From positions 1 to 64,000 of the forward strand of contig JAQQAS010000053.1 of NCBI GenBank assembly GCA_028532815.1: a stretch of 64,000 nt of DNA, written 5' to 3'. Position numbers and translations under genes: made by a program. Shown here piece after piece: positions 22,508 through 31,457 of this stretch. Position 1 is the first letter of the stretch; each line of letters opens with the position of its first letter. This stretch comes from Pleomorphochaeta sp. Lineage in GTDB: Bacteria; Spirochaetota; Spirochaetia; Sphaerochaetales; Sphaerochaetaceae. The notes under the pieces were generated by a model that was given only the letters and a program-made list of their open reading frames with translations, did no database searches and had not been told where the DNA came from.

Positions 22508-25425
22508 TGGACAGTTTATTTAGTGATAAAGATTACGAAGAAGGCAAAGAATTACAAGAAAAAAATGAAATGCCAACAATTGATATGGCCTTTGAATCTG
22601 AAAAAAAAGAAGTTGAAACTCAAATTGATAATGTTTTAGATATTATTGATGTTGAAGAAACCGATAGAAAAGAATTTTATATAATAGATGGTTTTGGTTT
22701 AATATTTAGATCTTATTATGGATTTATTACAAATCCGTTATTTGATAAAGATGGAAATAACATTTCTGCAATATATGGTTTTTTTAATACTTTATTTATG
22801 GTGATTAGAAAATATAATCCTAATTATTTAGTTGTAGCATTAGACTCTAAAGGACCAACTTTTAGACATAAAATGTATGAACCATATAAGGCAAATAGAG
22901 ATGATGCACCTCAGGACTTAAAGGCTCAAATACCTGTAATTATCGACCTACTTGAAAAAATAAATATCCCAACAATAGCAAAAAGTGAATTAGAAGCAGA
23001 TGATATTATAGCATACCTTTGTGAAAAAGCAGTCGATAGTGGATTAAATGCAATAATGTTCACCGCTGATAAAGATTTACTTCAATTGGTAAACAAATAT
23101 GTTTATTCACTAAGACCTCCTAAAAAAGGACAAAAAGAATATAGGCTTTTTGGACCCAGTGAAGTTGAAGAAGAATTTCTAATAAGGCCAGAACAAATCA
23201 TTGATTACCTATCTTTGATAGGGGATTCAAGTGATAACGTTCCAGGTGTTAAAGGAATTGGCCCAAAGGGAGCTGTTAATTTATTAACAAAATATAAGAC
23301 TTTGGAAAATATTTATGACAACCTTGATAAATTAAGTAAAGGGGTAAAATCTAAGTTAACAGAGGGAAAAGAATCTGCATTTTTGTCAAAAAGCTTAGTA
23401 AAATTAAAAATTGATGAAACATTATTTGAGAATTTTAATGTTGAAAATTTTAATTTAAATAATATGACAATTGAAAATATTATTCCTTTCTTTGAACAAA
23501 AACATTCAAGATCATTAGTGGCTGCAGCAAAGAAGTTAATGAATAAAGAACAACTTGATGATTTAAATAACAAAGAAGAGGAAGAAGTTGTAACTGATCC
23601 TGAAAAAATTGAAGCTATTGCAGATAGTTCTTTACTTGGAGCTTCCACATTACTTGCAATTGATACAATAGAAGAGTTAGAACAGATTTTACAAAAGGTT
23701 TCTTATTCAACTAATCTAATGGCTTTCGATACTGAAACTACAAGTGAAAATCCTCTTTTAGCAACATTAGTTGGATTCTCCTTTTCTTTTGAAGTTAAAA
23801 AAGCATACTATTTTCCATTGATTTGTGATGGGAAAAGAATTCATGAAGAAGAGCCCGTTAGAAAAGTATTAAAAAAATATCTAGAGCAAAATCCAATAGC
23901 TCTAATTGGTCATAATATAAAATATGATTATAAAGTTATGAAATGCTTTGGTGTTGAATTAACAAAAATTGTTTTTGATACAATGATTGCTGCTTGGCTT
24001 TATGAAAGTAATGAGCCTTCATTCAAAATGGATTCAATTTCTCTAAAATATTTAAACTATTTATGTGTGAGTTTTAAAGATGTAGTACCAAAGGGAAAAC
24101 TATTTAGTGATGTTCCTAAAATTGAAGCAGTTGCATACGCAGCTGAAGATAGTGATATTACATTTAGATTGTATAAGTTTTTTAATACCGTCTTAGATAA
24201 AGATAGAAAAAAAGTATTAAACGAAATTGAATTACCACTTATTACTATTTTAGCTAATATGGAAGTGGAAGGTATTGGTGTTTCCACCCAAAAACTAAAT
24301 GAATTATCTACAATCTTTGGAAAGAGAATTGATAAAAACCTTGAAGAAATATATTCATTAAGTGGTCATGAATTTAATTTAAATTCAACAAAACAACTTC
24401 AAACAGTTTTATTTGAAGAAAAAAAATTACCCCCTAAGAAAAAAACAAAAACAGGTTACTCTACTGCAACAGATGTATTAGAGAGTTTAATTGATGAAGA
24501 TCCAATAATAAAAAAAATTTTAGATTACAGATCAATCAATAAATTAAAATCAACCTATGTTGATACTTTCCCATCTTTAGTAAATCCAAATACGAATAGA
24601 ATCCATACATCTTTTTTACAATTTGGAACTGCAACAGGAAGGTTGAGTTCAATTAATCCTAATTTACAAAATATTCCAATTAGAAGCGAAGAGGGAAGAA
24701 AGATAAGAGATGCTTTTGTTCCTAAAGATGGATGCATTTTAGTAAGTGCTGACTATGCCCAGATTGAGTTAGTTGTTTTAGCTCATGTTGCAAATGATAA
24801 AGCCTTGCAACAAGCTTTTTTAAGCGGTCAAGATGTACATAAATTTACTGCATCATTAATTTTTGATAAAGAATTAGATGAAATAACTAGTGATGAAAGA
24901 AGAGTTGCTAAAACTATTAACTTTGGTGTTATGTATGGAATGAGTGCTTTTAGACTTGCTAAAGAGCTTTCAATTAAAAGAAGTGATGCAAGTGACTTTA
25001 TTAAAGCTTATTTTAATAGATATAGTAATGTTGCATTATTCATAGATCAAACTATCTCTAAAGTTAGAAAAGAAGGCAAAATTACAACATTAATGGGCCA
25101 TGTTAGAAATATTCCTAAAATTAACAGTAAAAACAAACTTGAAAAAGCTGCTAGTGAAAGGGTTGCTGTGAATTCTATTATACAAGGATCTGCTGCTGAA
25201 ATCATGAAAATTGGTATGATTAGAGTTGCTAAAGCTCTAAAAGAAAATAATCTTAAATCTAAACTTTTATTACAAGTGCATGATGAAGTTATATTAGAAG
25301 TTCCAAATGAGGAAGAAGAGATAGTAAGAAAGTTACTAAAATATAATTTAGAAAATGCTTATAAATTATCTATTCCGCTTAGAACAAGTATTGAAAGTGG
25401 CAATAGTTGGGGAGAAATGCACTAA
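22507..25425 (+). CDS. polA: DNA polymerase I
   Basis: A 972-residue repair and Okazaki-fragment polymerase with all three domains. The 5'-nuclease begins at YIIDGFGLIFRSYYGF (about 58-73) and includes ELEADDIIAYL and GDSSDNVPGVKGIGPKGA. The 3'-5' proofreading domain is intact: MAFDTETTSE, LIGHNIKYDYKVM and YAAEDSDIT hold its acidic residues. The polymerase has RLSSINPNLQNIPIR, DYAQIELVVLAH, RRVAKTINFGVMYG and LLQVHDEVILEVP. The first 57 residues are an acidic extension ahead of the usual start. GGAGGAAT precedes the ATG. It shares one base with both neighbours, forming an MBL-polA-coaE unit. Confidence 0.96.
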   Translation: MDSLFSDKDYEEGKELQEKNEMPTIDMAFESEKKEVETQIDNVLDIIDVEETDRKEFYIIDGFGLIFRSYYGFITNPLFDKDGNNISAIYGFFNTLFMVIRKYNPNYLVVALDSKGPTFRHKMYEPYKANRDDAPQDLKAQIPVIIDLLEKINIPTIAKSELEADDIIAYLCEKAVDSGLNAIMFTADKDLLQLVNKYVYSLRPPKKGQKEYRLFGPSEVEEEFLIRPEQIIDYLSLIGDSSDNVPGVKGIGPKGAVNLLTKYKTLENIYDNLDKLSKGVKSKLTEGKESAFLSKSLVKLKIDETLFENFNVENFNLNNMTIENIIPFFEQKHSRSLVAAAKKLMNKEQLDDLNNKEEEEVVTDPEKIEAIADSSLLGASTLLAIDTIEELEQILQKVSYSTNLMAFDTETTSENPLLATLVGFSFSFEVKKAYYFPLICDGKRIHEEEPVRKVLKKYLEQNPIALIGHNIKYDYKVMKCFGVELTKIVFDTMIAAWLYESNEPSFKMDSISLKYLNYLCVSFKDVVPKGKLFSDVPKIEAVAYAAEDSDITFRLYKFFNTVLDKDRKKVLNEIELPLITILANMEVEGIGVSTQKLNELSTIFGKRIDKNLEEIYSLSGHEFNLNSTKQLQTVLFEEKKLPPKKKTKTGYSTATDVLESLIDEDPIIKKILDYRSINKLKSTYVDTFPSLVNPNTNRIHTSFLQFGTATGRLSSINPNLQNIPIRSEEGRKIRDAFVPKDGCILVSADYAQIELVVLAHVANDKALQQAFLSGQDVHKFTASLIFDKELDEITSDERRVAKTINFGVMYGMSAFRLAKELSIKRSDASDFIKAYFNRYSNVALFIDQTISKVRKEGKITTLMGHVRNIPKINSKNKLEKAASERVAVNSIIQGSAAEIMKIGMIRVAKALKENNLKSKLLLQVHDEVILEVPNEEEEIVRKLLKYNLENAYKLSIPLRTSIESGNSWGEMH

Positions 25426-26000
25426 TGATTGTAATTGGTTTAACAGGCAAGGCTTGTGCTGGAAAAAACCAAGTTGCAAGTGTTTTTGAAGAAAAAGGTT
25501 TTTTAGTTATTGATGTTGATAAATTGGGGCATAAAGCTTTAATCGATAAAAAAGATGATGTGGTTAAGGCCTTTGGCTCTTCAATATTAGATAATGATGT
25601 TATTGATAGAAGAAAACTAGGAAATATTGTATTTTCTTCAAAACATCAACTTAGATTATTAGAAAGTATTGTTCATCCATATATCAAACAATTGTGTATT
25701 GATATAATAGAGAGTAGTGATAGAAATGTTGTTTTGAATGCAGCAATTTTACAAAGAGGAAACTTAGTTGAACTGTGTTCAAATGTGATTTTTGTTAAAG
25801 CTTCTATTTTTAGTCGTTATAAACGCTCTAAGAAAAGAGATAAAAGAAATCTTATTTGGTTTTTGAAAAGAGAGTTATCGCAAAGAGATATTAGCATTAA
25901 AAATTTAAAACGCACTTTAGAAGTATATATTTTAAATAATAAAAAGACAAAAAAGGAAATTTATCGACAAATAGACAACTATTGTGATATATTTATATAA
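25425..26000 (+). CDS. coaE: Dephospho-CoA kinase
   Basis: A 191-residue kinase that performs the last step of coenzyme A synthesis, phosphorylating the ribose 3' hydroxyl. The P-loop is GLTGKACAGKN, in which the usual G-S-G-K-S is replaced by C-A-G-K-N; this variant is known in treponemes. VIDVDKLGHKAL is the substrate DxD region and the RR/KR lid lies in FSRYKRSKKRDKR. The ATG at 25425 overlaps the polA stop (TAATG). Homologues are typically about 200 residues, so length is normal. Call supported by position next to polA and by the motif order. Confidence 0.85.
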   Translation: MIVIGLTGKACAGKNQVASVFEEKGFLVIDVDKLGHKALIDKKDDVVKAFGSSILDNDVIDRRKLGNIVFSSKHQLRLLESIVHPYIKQLCIDIIESSDRNVVLNAAILQRGNLVELCSNVIFVKASIFSRYKRSKKRDKRNLIWFLKRELSQRDISIKNLKRTLEVYILNNKKTKKEIYRQIDNYCDIFI

Positions 26001-26049
26001 GAATAATGAATTTTAAGCCTTACAAGTGATTATTTATCATATTATAAAC

Positions 26050-26078
26050 TTGTTTGTTGTGACATATATTGTTATAAT
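26050..26078 (+). promoter_or_regulatory. Promoter for the acidic membrane protein
   Basis: TTGTTT (26050-26055) and TATAAT (26073-26078) with 17-base spacing. Transcription would start near 26085 and give a leader of about 88 bases that contains an orphan AGGAGG at 26126-26131. Confidence 0.65.
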
Positions 26079-26172
26079 TTACTTAGCAATAATATTTAAT
26101 TACACCTTATGGTGAGAGTAAAGTTAGGAGGAATCCGTTAGAAAGTTTAGACTGGATGCGGAACTATAATTT

Positions 26173-27177
26173 ATGAAAAGATCAACACGTATTTCTTTAT
26201 TGGTGTTTACAATCTGTGCTGCTATATTGGCCTTTGGGGCATTATGGTACACTAGACCAAGTTCACCAAGTTATATAATTGAAGAAGCAAAGCGCCGTCA
26301 AGAAGTTCCTCTTTTAGAAGTTACCGAGCCTGCAACAAGAACAGCTCCCCCTGAAATTAATTATGATCTACTAGCTAAAACTGTATCTCCAATTGTTAGA
26401 GATTCTCTAGTAAGTGATGATGCTTTTATGAGTGAATTAGTTGCTGCAAATAAAATAGAAATTTCAAATGCTGTTAAAGATTATACAACTTCAACATTAG
26501 TTCCTTCAATGAATAATAAAATCTCAGATTTAGTTGAAGAATTAGCAGTTAGTTTAAATACAGATTTAAAAGCTGACCTAGTTTCTATGGTAGATGAAAA
26601 GATACAAGCAACATTAGATTCTATAGATATAAACACATATTTACCACAATTAGTTGATTCTTTAACCCCAATTGTTGTAGAAGAAGTTTATAATATGGTT
26701 GAGGCTAATAAAGATGATTTTATAACTATTGTTCAAGAAGTAACTGATGAACCTAGTTCTCAAGTTGTATCAAGTGATGTAGATTCTACACCTAGCTTTA
26801 CAACAGATGATGCGAAGGCACTTTATTTTGAATATAGAGAACAAATTATTAAGGATTTAGTTCCAATTATTTTAGACCAAATTGAATCTTCAATTGTTAC
26901 AAGTGAAGTAGTACAAGATTCAGCAAGTGCAGAAATAGCTGAAGCTGTAGTTGATGATGATGCTACTAGTGAAGAAGATGCTGCTATAAGTGCTACAATC
27001 GTTGCAAAAGTATTAGATTCAAATGACGAAGATACTACAGAAAGTGATGGTGAAATAGCTATTCCAACCTTCTATCAAGGTCAAACACAGACAATGACAA
27101 GTGAAGAATACCAAGCGAAGAGAGAAGAAATTAGAAATCAAGCTATTGCTGATGCGTTGAGTAGTTTATCAGAATAG
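26173..27177 (+). CDS. Membrane-anchored acidic protein of unknown function
   Basis: A 334-residue protein with one N-terminal hydrophobic helix (residues 8-27, ISLLVFTICAAILAFGALWY) and a long periplasmic part. The part from about 70 to 190 is rich in heptad-like helices (VAANKIEISNAVKDYT, LVEELAVSLNTDLKADLV). From 195 it is strongly acidic and disordered-looking, with repeated DEE/DDD runs, and it has almost no cysteine. No enzymatic motif is visible. It has its own promoter and a strong terminator. The immediate ribosome binding site is poor. It may be a structural or cell-envelope spacer protein; I do not recognise a family. Confidence 0.7.
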   Translation: MKRSTRISLLVFTICAAILAFGALWYTRPSSPSYIIEEAKRRQEVPLLEVTEPATRTAPPEINYDLLAKTVSPIVRDSLVSDDAFMSELVAANKIEISNAVKDYTTSTLVPSMNNKISDLVEELAVSLNTDLKADLVSMVDEKIQATLDSIDINTYLPQLVDSLTPIVVEEVYNMVEANKDDFITIVQEVTDEPSSQVVSSDVDSTPSFTTDDAKALYFEYREQIIKDLVPIILDQIESSIVTSEVVQDSASAEIAEAVVDDDATSEEDAAISATIVAKVLDSNDEDTTESDGEIAIPTFYQGQTQTMTSEEYQAKREEIRNQAIADALSSLSE

Positions 27178-27202
27178 TTAAGATATTTAAAAATAATGGA
27201 TT

Positions 27203-27229
27203 AGAGGTTGCATCTGCAACCTCTTTTTT
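27203..27229 (+). terminator. Rho-independent terminator
   Basis: AGAGGTTGCA and TGCAACCTCT pair perfectly over 10 bp with a two-base centre (27203-27224), followed by six T. It ends the acidic-protein transcript and touches the stop codon of the convergent kamA/epmB gene. Confidence 0.9.
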
Positions 27230-28271
27230 AGGTTATATGAGGATATTCTCTTTCTTGACCATCAATAGTTTTAAAAGTATAAGTATTGTTCTCAAAACTT
27301 TTTAAATAACAGTCAGATAAAGGAACTTTTCCGCCCCCTTTAGGTAAATCAAGCATGAAGTTTGGCATAGCTAATCCTGATAATCTCTTTCTCATTTCTC
27401 TTTCAATTTCTATTGTTTTATTAACATTAACTCTAAGATGTGCAGTCCCAGATACTAAATCTCCTTGGAAAACATAGTAAGGTTTTATTCTATTAAATAG
27501 TAATTTATTACATAGTTCTTCCATAGTATCATAGTTATCATTAACCCCTTTAAGCATAACAGTTTGATTTAGAGCAAAGATTCCTGCATTTAAAAATTTA
27601 TTTACAGCTTCAATAGCTTCTGGGGCTAATTCTCTTGGATGGTTAACTTGAGTTAATAGGTAAAAAGGAGCACTATTATATTTTTTAAAAATATCAATTA
27701 GTGAGTTTGTGATACGGCTAGGAGCAGTAACTACCATTCTTGTGCAAATTCTAATTATTAATTTAGGATTTTTTTCTCTCAATGTTTTAACTAAGAAGTC
27801 TATTTTTGAATCAGATAAAGTTAGTACATCTCCACCAGTTAATAAAATCTCAGTAATTTTGGGATGTTTTTGAATATAATCAGCAGCTTCACAAATTTCT
27901 TCATTGCTTATAGCCCCCATCATCTTTCCTGTAAAACGTCTTCTAAAACAGTGTCTACAATACATTGGGCAAATATCAGTTGTTAAAAGAGCAACTCTAC
28001 TTTCGTATCTATGAATTAAGCGAGAAGACTTTGAATTATTAATTTCTTCTAATGGATCAATATTTTCTAATTCATTTTCTTCTTCTTCGAGGACACTTGG
28101 AAATACTTGAATCCTAAGGGGATCATTTTCGTCCTCTAAGTTTATCAATGATAAAAAATGACTAGTTATAGATATTGGGAGAGTTTTATCACTTTCTTTA
28201 AATGCTTTTTCATTTTCACTTAAATTATATTTATTTTTTAAATCTTTAAAGCTTTGAATTTCAATTTTCAT
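27228..28271 (-). CDS. epmB: KamA family radical-SAM aminomutase, probable EF-P lysine 2,3-aminomutase
   Basis: A 347-residue radical-SAM enzyme. The cluster motif is CPMYCRHCFRRRF (C-x3-C-x2-C), and the SAM-binding GGDVLT follows. PLP would be bound by the lysine of PKGGGKVPL near the end. The length is close to E. coli EpmB (about 340) rather than classic lysine aminomutase (over 400), which carries an extra C-terminal zinc region. EpmB makes (R)-beta-lysine for EF-P, and genes for EF-P and EpmA lie 14 kb downstream. Hence EpmB is favoured over a catabolic KamA, but sequence alone does not exclude the latter. Confidence 0.85.
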   Translation of the reverse strand: MKIEIQSFKDLKNKYNLSENEKAFKESDKTLPISITSHFLSLINLEDENDPLRIQVFPSVLEEEENELENIDPLEEINNSKSSRLIHRYESRVALLTTDICPMYCRHCFRRRFTGKMMGAISNEEICEAADYIQKHPKITEILLTGGDVLTLSDSKIDFLVKTLREKNPKLIIRICTRMVVTAPSRITNSLIDIFKKYNSAPFYLLTQVNHPRELAPEAIEAVNKFLNAGIFALNQTVMLKGVNDNYDTMEELCNKLLFNRIKPYYVFQGDLVSGTAHLRVNVNKTIEIEREMRKRLSGLAMPNFMLDLPKGGGKVPLSDCYLKSFENNTYTFKTIDGQEREYPHIT

Positions 28272-28675
28272 ATGCTTATGGTTTATATTAATTTTTAAAA
28301 TTTAACAAGAGTCATAAATTTTAATAGATAAAAGAAGATATATTGATAAATTGAAAATAGAATTTTATACATAGTAGTTATAGTTTTTACACAAAAAGTA
28401 ATAGGTTGAATAAAATAATAATATCTTATAGTATTAAAACATAACTAATAGACAATTTTTTATTTAATAAGGTTGTGAATATTGGTTTTGAAAAATAATT
28501 TTATAGTGAGTGATAAAGTAACTGCATGAGTATTTGATTTATGAGTTAGTACATGTTTTGATTAATAGGTATTAATAAATTTATCGTGATAATGAAAATG
28601 TTGTGTGAAAAATCAATATTATAGAACTGGGGCTTGGTTAGGATATAATTGTCATGACCTGTACTACATTAGTGG
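28272..28675. other. Long AT-rich non-coding stretch, left part
   Basis: The gap between epmB and the second amino-acid ABC operon is about 700 bases. This left part is AT-rich, has no ORF worth calling and no repeat that I can see. Base composition becomes richer in G+C from about 28625, just before the candidate small RNA. Confidence 0.4.
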
Positions 28676-28681
28676 TATAAT
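28673..28681 (+). promoter_or_regulatory. Extended -10 promoter for a candidate small RNA
   Basis: TGGTATAAT at 28673-28681 is a perfect extended -10 element (TG-n-TATAAT), which can work without a good -35 box. A TTGTCA at 28649-28654 is too far (21 bases) to be a normal partner. Transcription would start near 28688. Confidence 0.5.
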
Positions 28682-28687
28682 TCGAGC

Positions 28688-28742
28688 ATATGCGAAGTTT
28701 AAGCGCTCTAACTCTAATAAGAAGGGTTGGAGTGTTTTTTTT
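28688..28742 (+). ncRNA. Candidate short non-coding RNA
   Basis: A transcript starting near 28688 would be only about 55 bases and end in a strong terminator: CGCTCTAACTC (28704-28714) pairs over 11 bp with GGGTTGGAGTG (28724-28734), leaving a nine-base loop, then eight T. No start codon with a binding site is present. It is 230 bases before the amino-acid binding protein gene, so it might instead be a leader terminator for that operon. It matches no RNA family I can name. The promoter-to-terminator arrangement is seen; the RNA is inferred. Confidence 0.45.
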
Positions 28743-28969
28743 CGGTTAAAAATTAATAGAAAGATATAAGAAATAGTCCTCCAATTCAATTTTTACAAGA
28801 AATTTTATCAATTTATGATTTTGAAATAAAAATATTTATAGATGTTTAAAAGACAACTTTAATTAACTATGTATATTTGGATGAATAAAACATTTGATAT
28901 ATGTAATTAAACTAACAAATTTTAAATAATATTTATTTCGATTTACTTTGATGAAAAGAGGAGAATTGT
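28743..28969. other. Non-coding stretch before the second amino-acid ABC operon
   Basis: AT-rich DNA with no clear consensus promoter pair. AGAGGAG at about 28957-28963 is the ribosome binding site of the gene at 28970. Nothing else recognised. Confidence 0.35.
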
Positions 28970-29755
28970 ATGAAAAAAATTATGGTAGTCACATTAGCTT
29001 TATTTTCTTTATTAGTAACTTTAACAAGTTGTAACAGTAAAGATGAAACAACATTAGAAAAAGTAGAAAGAAAAGGGGAAATGACTTTTGCAATGACTGG
29101 TGGATATCCTCCATTTAATTTCATTAATGATGAAGGAGAATTGGATGGTTTTGATATTGATATCGCGAATGCATTAGCAAACGAAATGGGAGTTGAAGCT
29201 GTAGGAATAACAACTGCTTGGGATGGAATTATTGGAGGATTATTAAGTAATAGGTTTGATACAATTATAGGAAGTATGGCAATAACACCACAGAGAGAAG
29301 AAAAAGTAAATTTTACTAATCCATATTATTATGATGGAGCTCAATTTTTTACCACTAGTGGAAAGAATATAAAAAGTATAACGGAATTGAAAGAGGGTAA
29401 AGTTGGTGTTGTTACAGGAACCACATATCATAATGCATTAGAAGAAATGGATAATATTAAAGATATTATGCAATTTGAAAGTGATGTTGATAACATAATG
29501 GCATTAGAACAAGGTAGAATAGATGGACTAGTTACTGGTAGATTTGTTGGCTTGCAAGCTCCTAAAAAATTTAATGTTGATTTAGTTGCAGCAGGTTCAA
29601 TGTTATATTCAGAAAATATTGGGATAGCAGTCAGAAAAGAGGATAAAGAGCTTTTAGAGGCTTTAAATAATGCTTTAAGTGCAATAGTAGAAGATGGGAC
29701 ATACCAAAAAATAAGCAATAAATGGTTTAATACTAATATTTTAGAAAAACAATAG
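28970..29755 (+). CDS. Amino-acid ABC transporter, binding lipoprotein
   Basis: A 261-residue family 3 solute-binding protein anchored by a lipidated cysteine (signal ends LVTLTSC). The first ligand strand TGGYPPFNFINDEGELDGFDID is of the cystine/glutamine type, followed by TAWDGIIGGLLSNRFDTIIGSM and TPQREEKVNFTNPYYYDGA, which includes the conserved arginine that holds the alpha-carboxylate. AGAGGAG precedes the ATG. It heads a three-gene operon with a permease and an ATPase. The ligand is a polar amino acid, perhaps cystine or glutamine, but cannot be fixed. Confidence 0.9.
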   Translation: MKKIMVVTLALFSLLVTLTSCNSKDETTLEKVERKGEMTFAMTGGYPPFNFINDEGELDGFDIDIANALANEMGVEAVGITTAWDGIIGGLLSNRFDTIIGSMAITPQREEKVNFTNPYYYDGAQFFTTSGKNIKSITELKEGKVGVVTGTTYHNALEEMDNIKDIMQFESDVDNIMALEQGRIDGLVTGRFVGLQAPKKFNVDLVAAGSMLYSENIGIAVRKEDKELLEALNNALSAIVEDGTYQKISNKWFNTNILEKQ

Positions 29756-29763
29756 AGGCAAAT

Positions 29764-30453
29764 ATGAATTTTATTATAAATTTATTTACCCCCTTTGTTG
29801 AATTTTTCACTGTAGTATTTAAATATGCTCCTAAATTTGATAAAGCAATTATTTATACTCTAGAGCTATCTATTTTTTCTATATTACTTGGAACTTTAAT
29901 TGGATTAATAGTAACTACACTAAAGTTGACAAAATTTAAAGTTCTGCAGAAAATTGCCTATTTTTATATTTCAATTGTAAGAGGGACACCACTTCTCTTA
30001 CAATTATACTTTATTTTTTATGGATTGCCGTTAATCGGGTTAGAATTTAACTCTTTTACTTCAGCTATAATTGGACTAGCTTTTCACAGTGGTGCTTATA
30101 TTAGTGAAATTTTTAGAGGTGCTATTGTTTCAATCCATTATGGGCAAGAAGAAGCTGCAAGAGCTTTGGGAATGAGTAAAGTACAATCTTTTTTCCATAT
30201 AATATTACCACAAGCTTTTAAAAGGAGTGTGCCTTCTTTAGGTAATCAATTTATTATTGCCGTCAAAGATTCTTCTTTAGCGAGTGTTATAACTATTACA
30301 GAAATAACATTAACAGCAAGACAATTTAGTGCAGCTACTTATAATCCTTTTCCAATCTTGTTTATTGCAGGTGTTTATTACTATGTAATTATCACCATAT
30401 TATCGAAATCTCTGAAAAGATTAGAAGGGAGGTTAAGAGTTGATGAAAGATAA
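29764..30453 (+). CDS. Amino-acid ABC transporter permease
   Basis: A 229-residue membrane subunit with about five membrane helices. The entry motif [18 protein letters not shown] and the coupling loop [35 protein letters not shown] are textbook HisM/GlnP features. GAGG lies just before the ATG. It begins nine bases after the binding-protein stop and overlaps the ATPase gene by 11 bases, so the three form a tight operon. Unlike the permease of the first amino-acid system at 16373, this one keeps the canonical R-G-T-P and EAA-x3-G motifs without change. Confidence 0.93.
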   Translation: MNFIINLFTPFVEFFTVVFKYAPKFDKAIIYTLELSIFSILLGTLIGLIVTTLKLTKFKVLQKIAYFYISIVRGTPLLLQLYFIFYGLPLIGLEFNSFTSAIIGLAFHSGAYISEIFRGAIVSIHYGQEEAARALGMSKVQSFFHIILPQAFKRSVPSLGNQFIIAVKDSSLASVITITEITLTARQFSAATYNPFPILFIAGVYYYVIITILSKSLKRLEGRLRVDER

Positions 30454-31180
30454 ATTAATAATTAAAGTTGAAGGTTTACATAAATCCTTTGATAATCTAG
30501 AGGTTTTAAAGGGGATAGATTTAGACGTTCATGAAGGTGAAGTTATAAGCATTATTGGTGGTAGTGGTTCTGGAAAAAGTACCTTACTTAGATGTATTAA
30601 TTTTCTTGAAAAGAAAAACAAGGGAAACATATTTATTAATGGTAAGAAAATTAAAAGAAGTGCAAATGAAATAAATAAGCTTAGAGAAAAAGTTGGAATG
30701 GTATTTCAACGTTTCAATTTATTTCCTCATAAAACTGTTTTAAAAAATGTAATGGTTGGACCTGTTGTTATTAAGAAAAAAAATAAGGAACAAGTTGAGA
30801 AAAATGCTTTAAAGTTGTTAGAAAATGTAGGTTTAGAGGATAAAGCAGATGTCTATCCTGCTATGTTATCTGGCGGTCAGCAACAACGAGTTGCTATTGC
30901 TAGAGCCTTAGCTATGGAACCTGATGTACTGCTGTTTGACGAGCCAACTTCAGCCTTAGATCCTGAATTAGTTGGTGAAGTACTGCATGTTATAGATAAA
31001 CTTGCAAAAGGTGGTATGACAATGCTTATTGTTACTCATGAAATGGGATTCGCTAAGGAAGTATCAGATAGAGTTGTTTTTTTACACGAAGGAAAAATCG
31101 AAGAAAGTGGAACACCAACTGAAATTTTCGACAATCCAAAGAGTGAAAGATTAAAAAGTTTTATTTCAAGTATTTGGTAA
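30443..31180 (+). CDS. Amino-acid ABC transporter ATPase
   Basis: A 245-residue GlnQ-type ATPase. Walker [11 protein letters not shown]-loop [13 protein letters not shown], signature [15 protein letters not shown], Walker [14 protein letters not shown] and switch histidine in IVTHEMGF are all intact. GGGAGG at about 30428-30433 supports the ATG at 30443; a TTG at 30440 gives a one-residue longer version. It completes the second amino-acid importer. A 42-codon ORF with its own ribosome binding site follows 17 bases after the stop. Confidence 0.94.
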   Translation: MKDKLIIKVEGLHKSFDNLEVLKGIDLDVHEGEVISIIGGSGSGKSTLLRCINFLEKKNKGNIFINGKKIKRSANEINKLREKVGMVFQRFNLFPHKTVLKNVMVGPVVIKKKNKEQVEKNALKLLENVGLEDKADVYPAMLSGGQQQRVAIARALAMEPDVLLFDEPTSALDPELVGEVLHVIDKLAKGGMTMLIVTHEMGFAKEVSDRVVFLHEGKIEESGTPTEIFDNPKSERLKSFISSIW

Positions 31181-31197
31181 ACCCAAGGAGAGAACTT

Positions 31198-31326
31198 ATG
31201 AATATAATAAAAAGGTTAATTGAGTATTATAAAAGTGATGAGTATAAAAAAAATAAAGCCATTTCACTAAAAATAAACTCTTCAATTAGAGACTCTAGTT
31301 CTTTTCATTACACCTTTTATTTTTAA
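31198..31326 (+). CDS. Small ORF with strong ribosome binding site, unknown
   Basis: A 42-codon frame starting MNIIKRLIEYYKSDEYKKNK and ending SSFHYTFYF. AAGGAG at 31185-31190 is well placed before the ATG, and the frame begins 17 bases after the ATPase stop, so it would be cotranscribed. The N-terminal half is basic and helical; there is no membrane segment. It could be a real small protein or the remnant start of a larger gene (for example a peptidase) lost by deletion. No homologue recognised. Confidence 0.4.
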   Translation: MNIIKRLIEYYKSDEYKKNKAISLKINSSIRDSSSFHYTFYF

Positions 31327-31457
31327 TTAGTATAGTTTTTTATGTTAAAGTTTATTTGAATAGAAAAATATTAGATTTATGTTATTTGAAAAAAACATTC
31401 CCAAAAATAGATAAATATATGATAGAATAAAATATATTTATATTTGAGGTGTACATA

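Noticed and set aside
26107-26140. Ten-codon leader ORF (MVRVKLGGIR)
   Set aside because: It has no ribosome binding site of its own and no biased codon run typical of attenuator peptides.
28625-28690. tRNA-like look (D-arm-like GGCTTGGTTAGGAT and a T-arm-like TTCGAG)
   Set aside because: No acceptor stem and no anticodon stem can be paired, and the TTCGAG overlaps the extended -10 region. Treated as chance resemblance.
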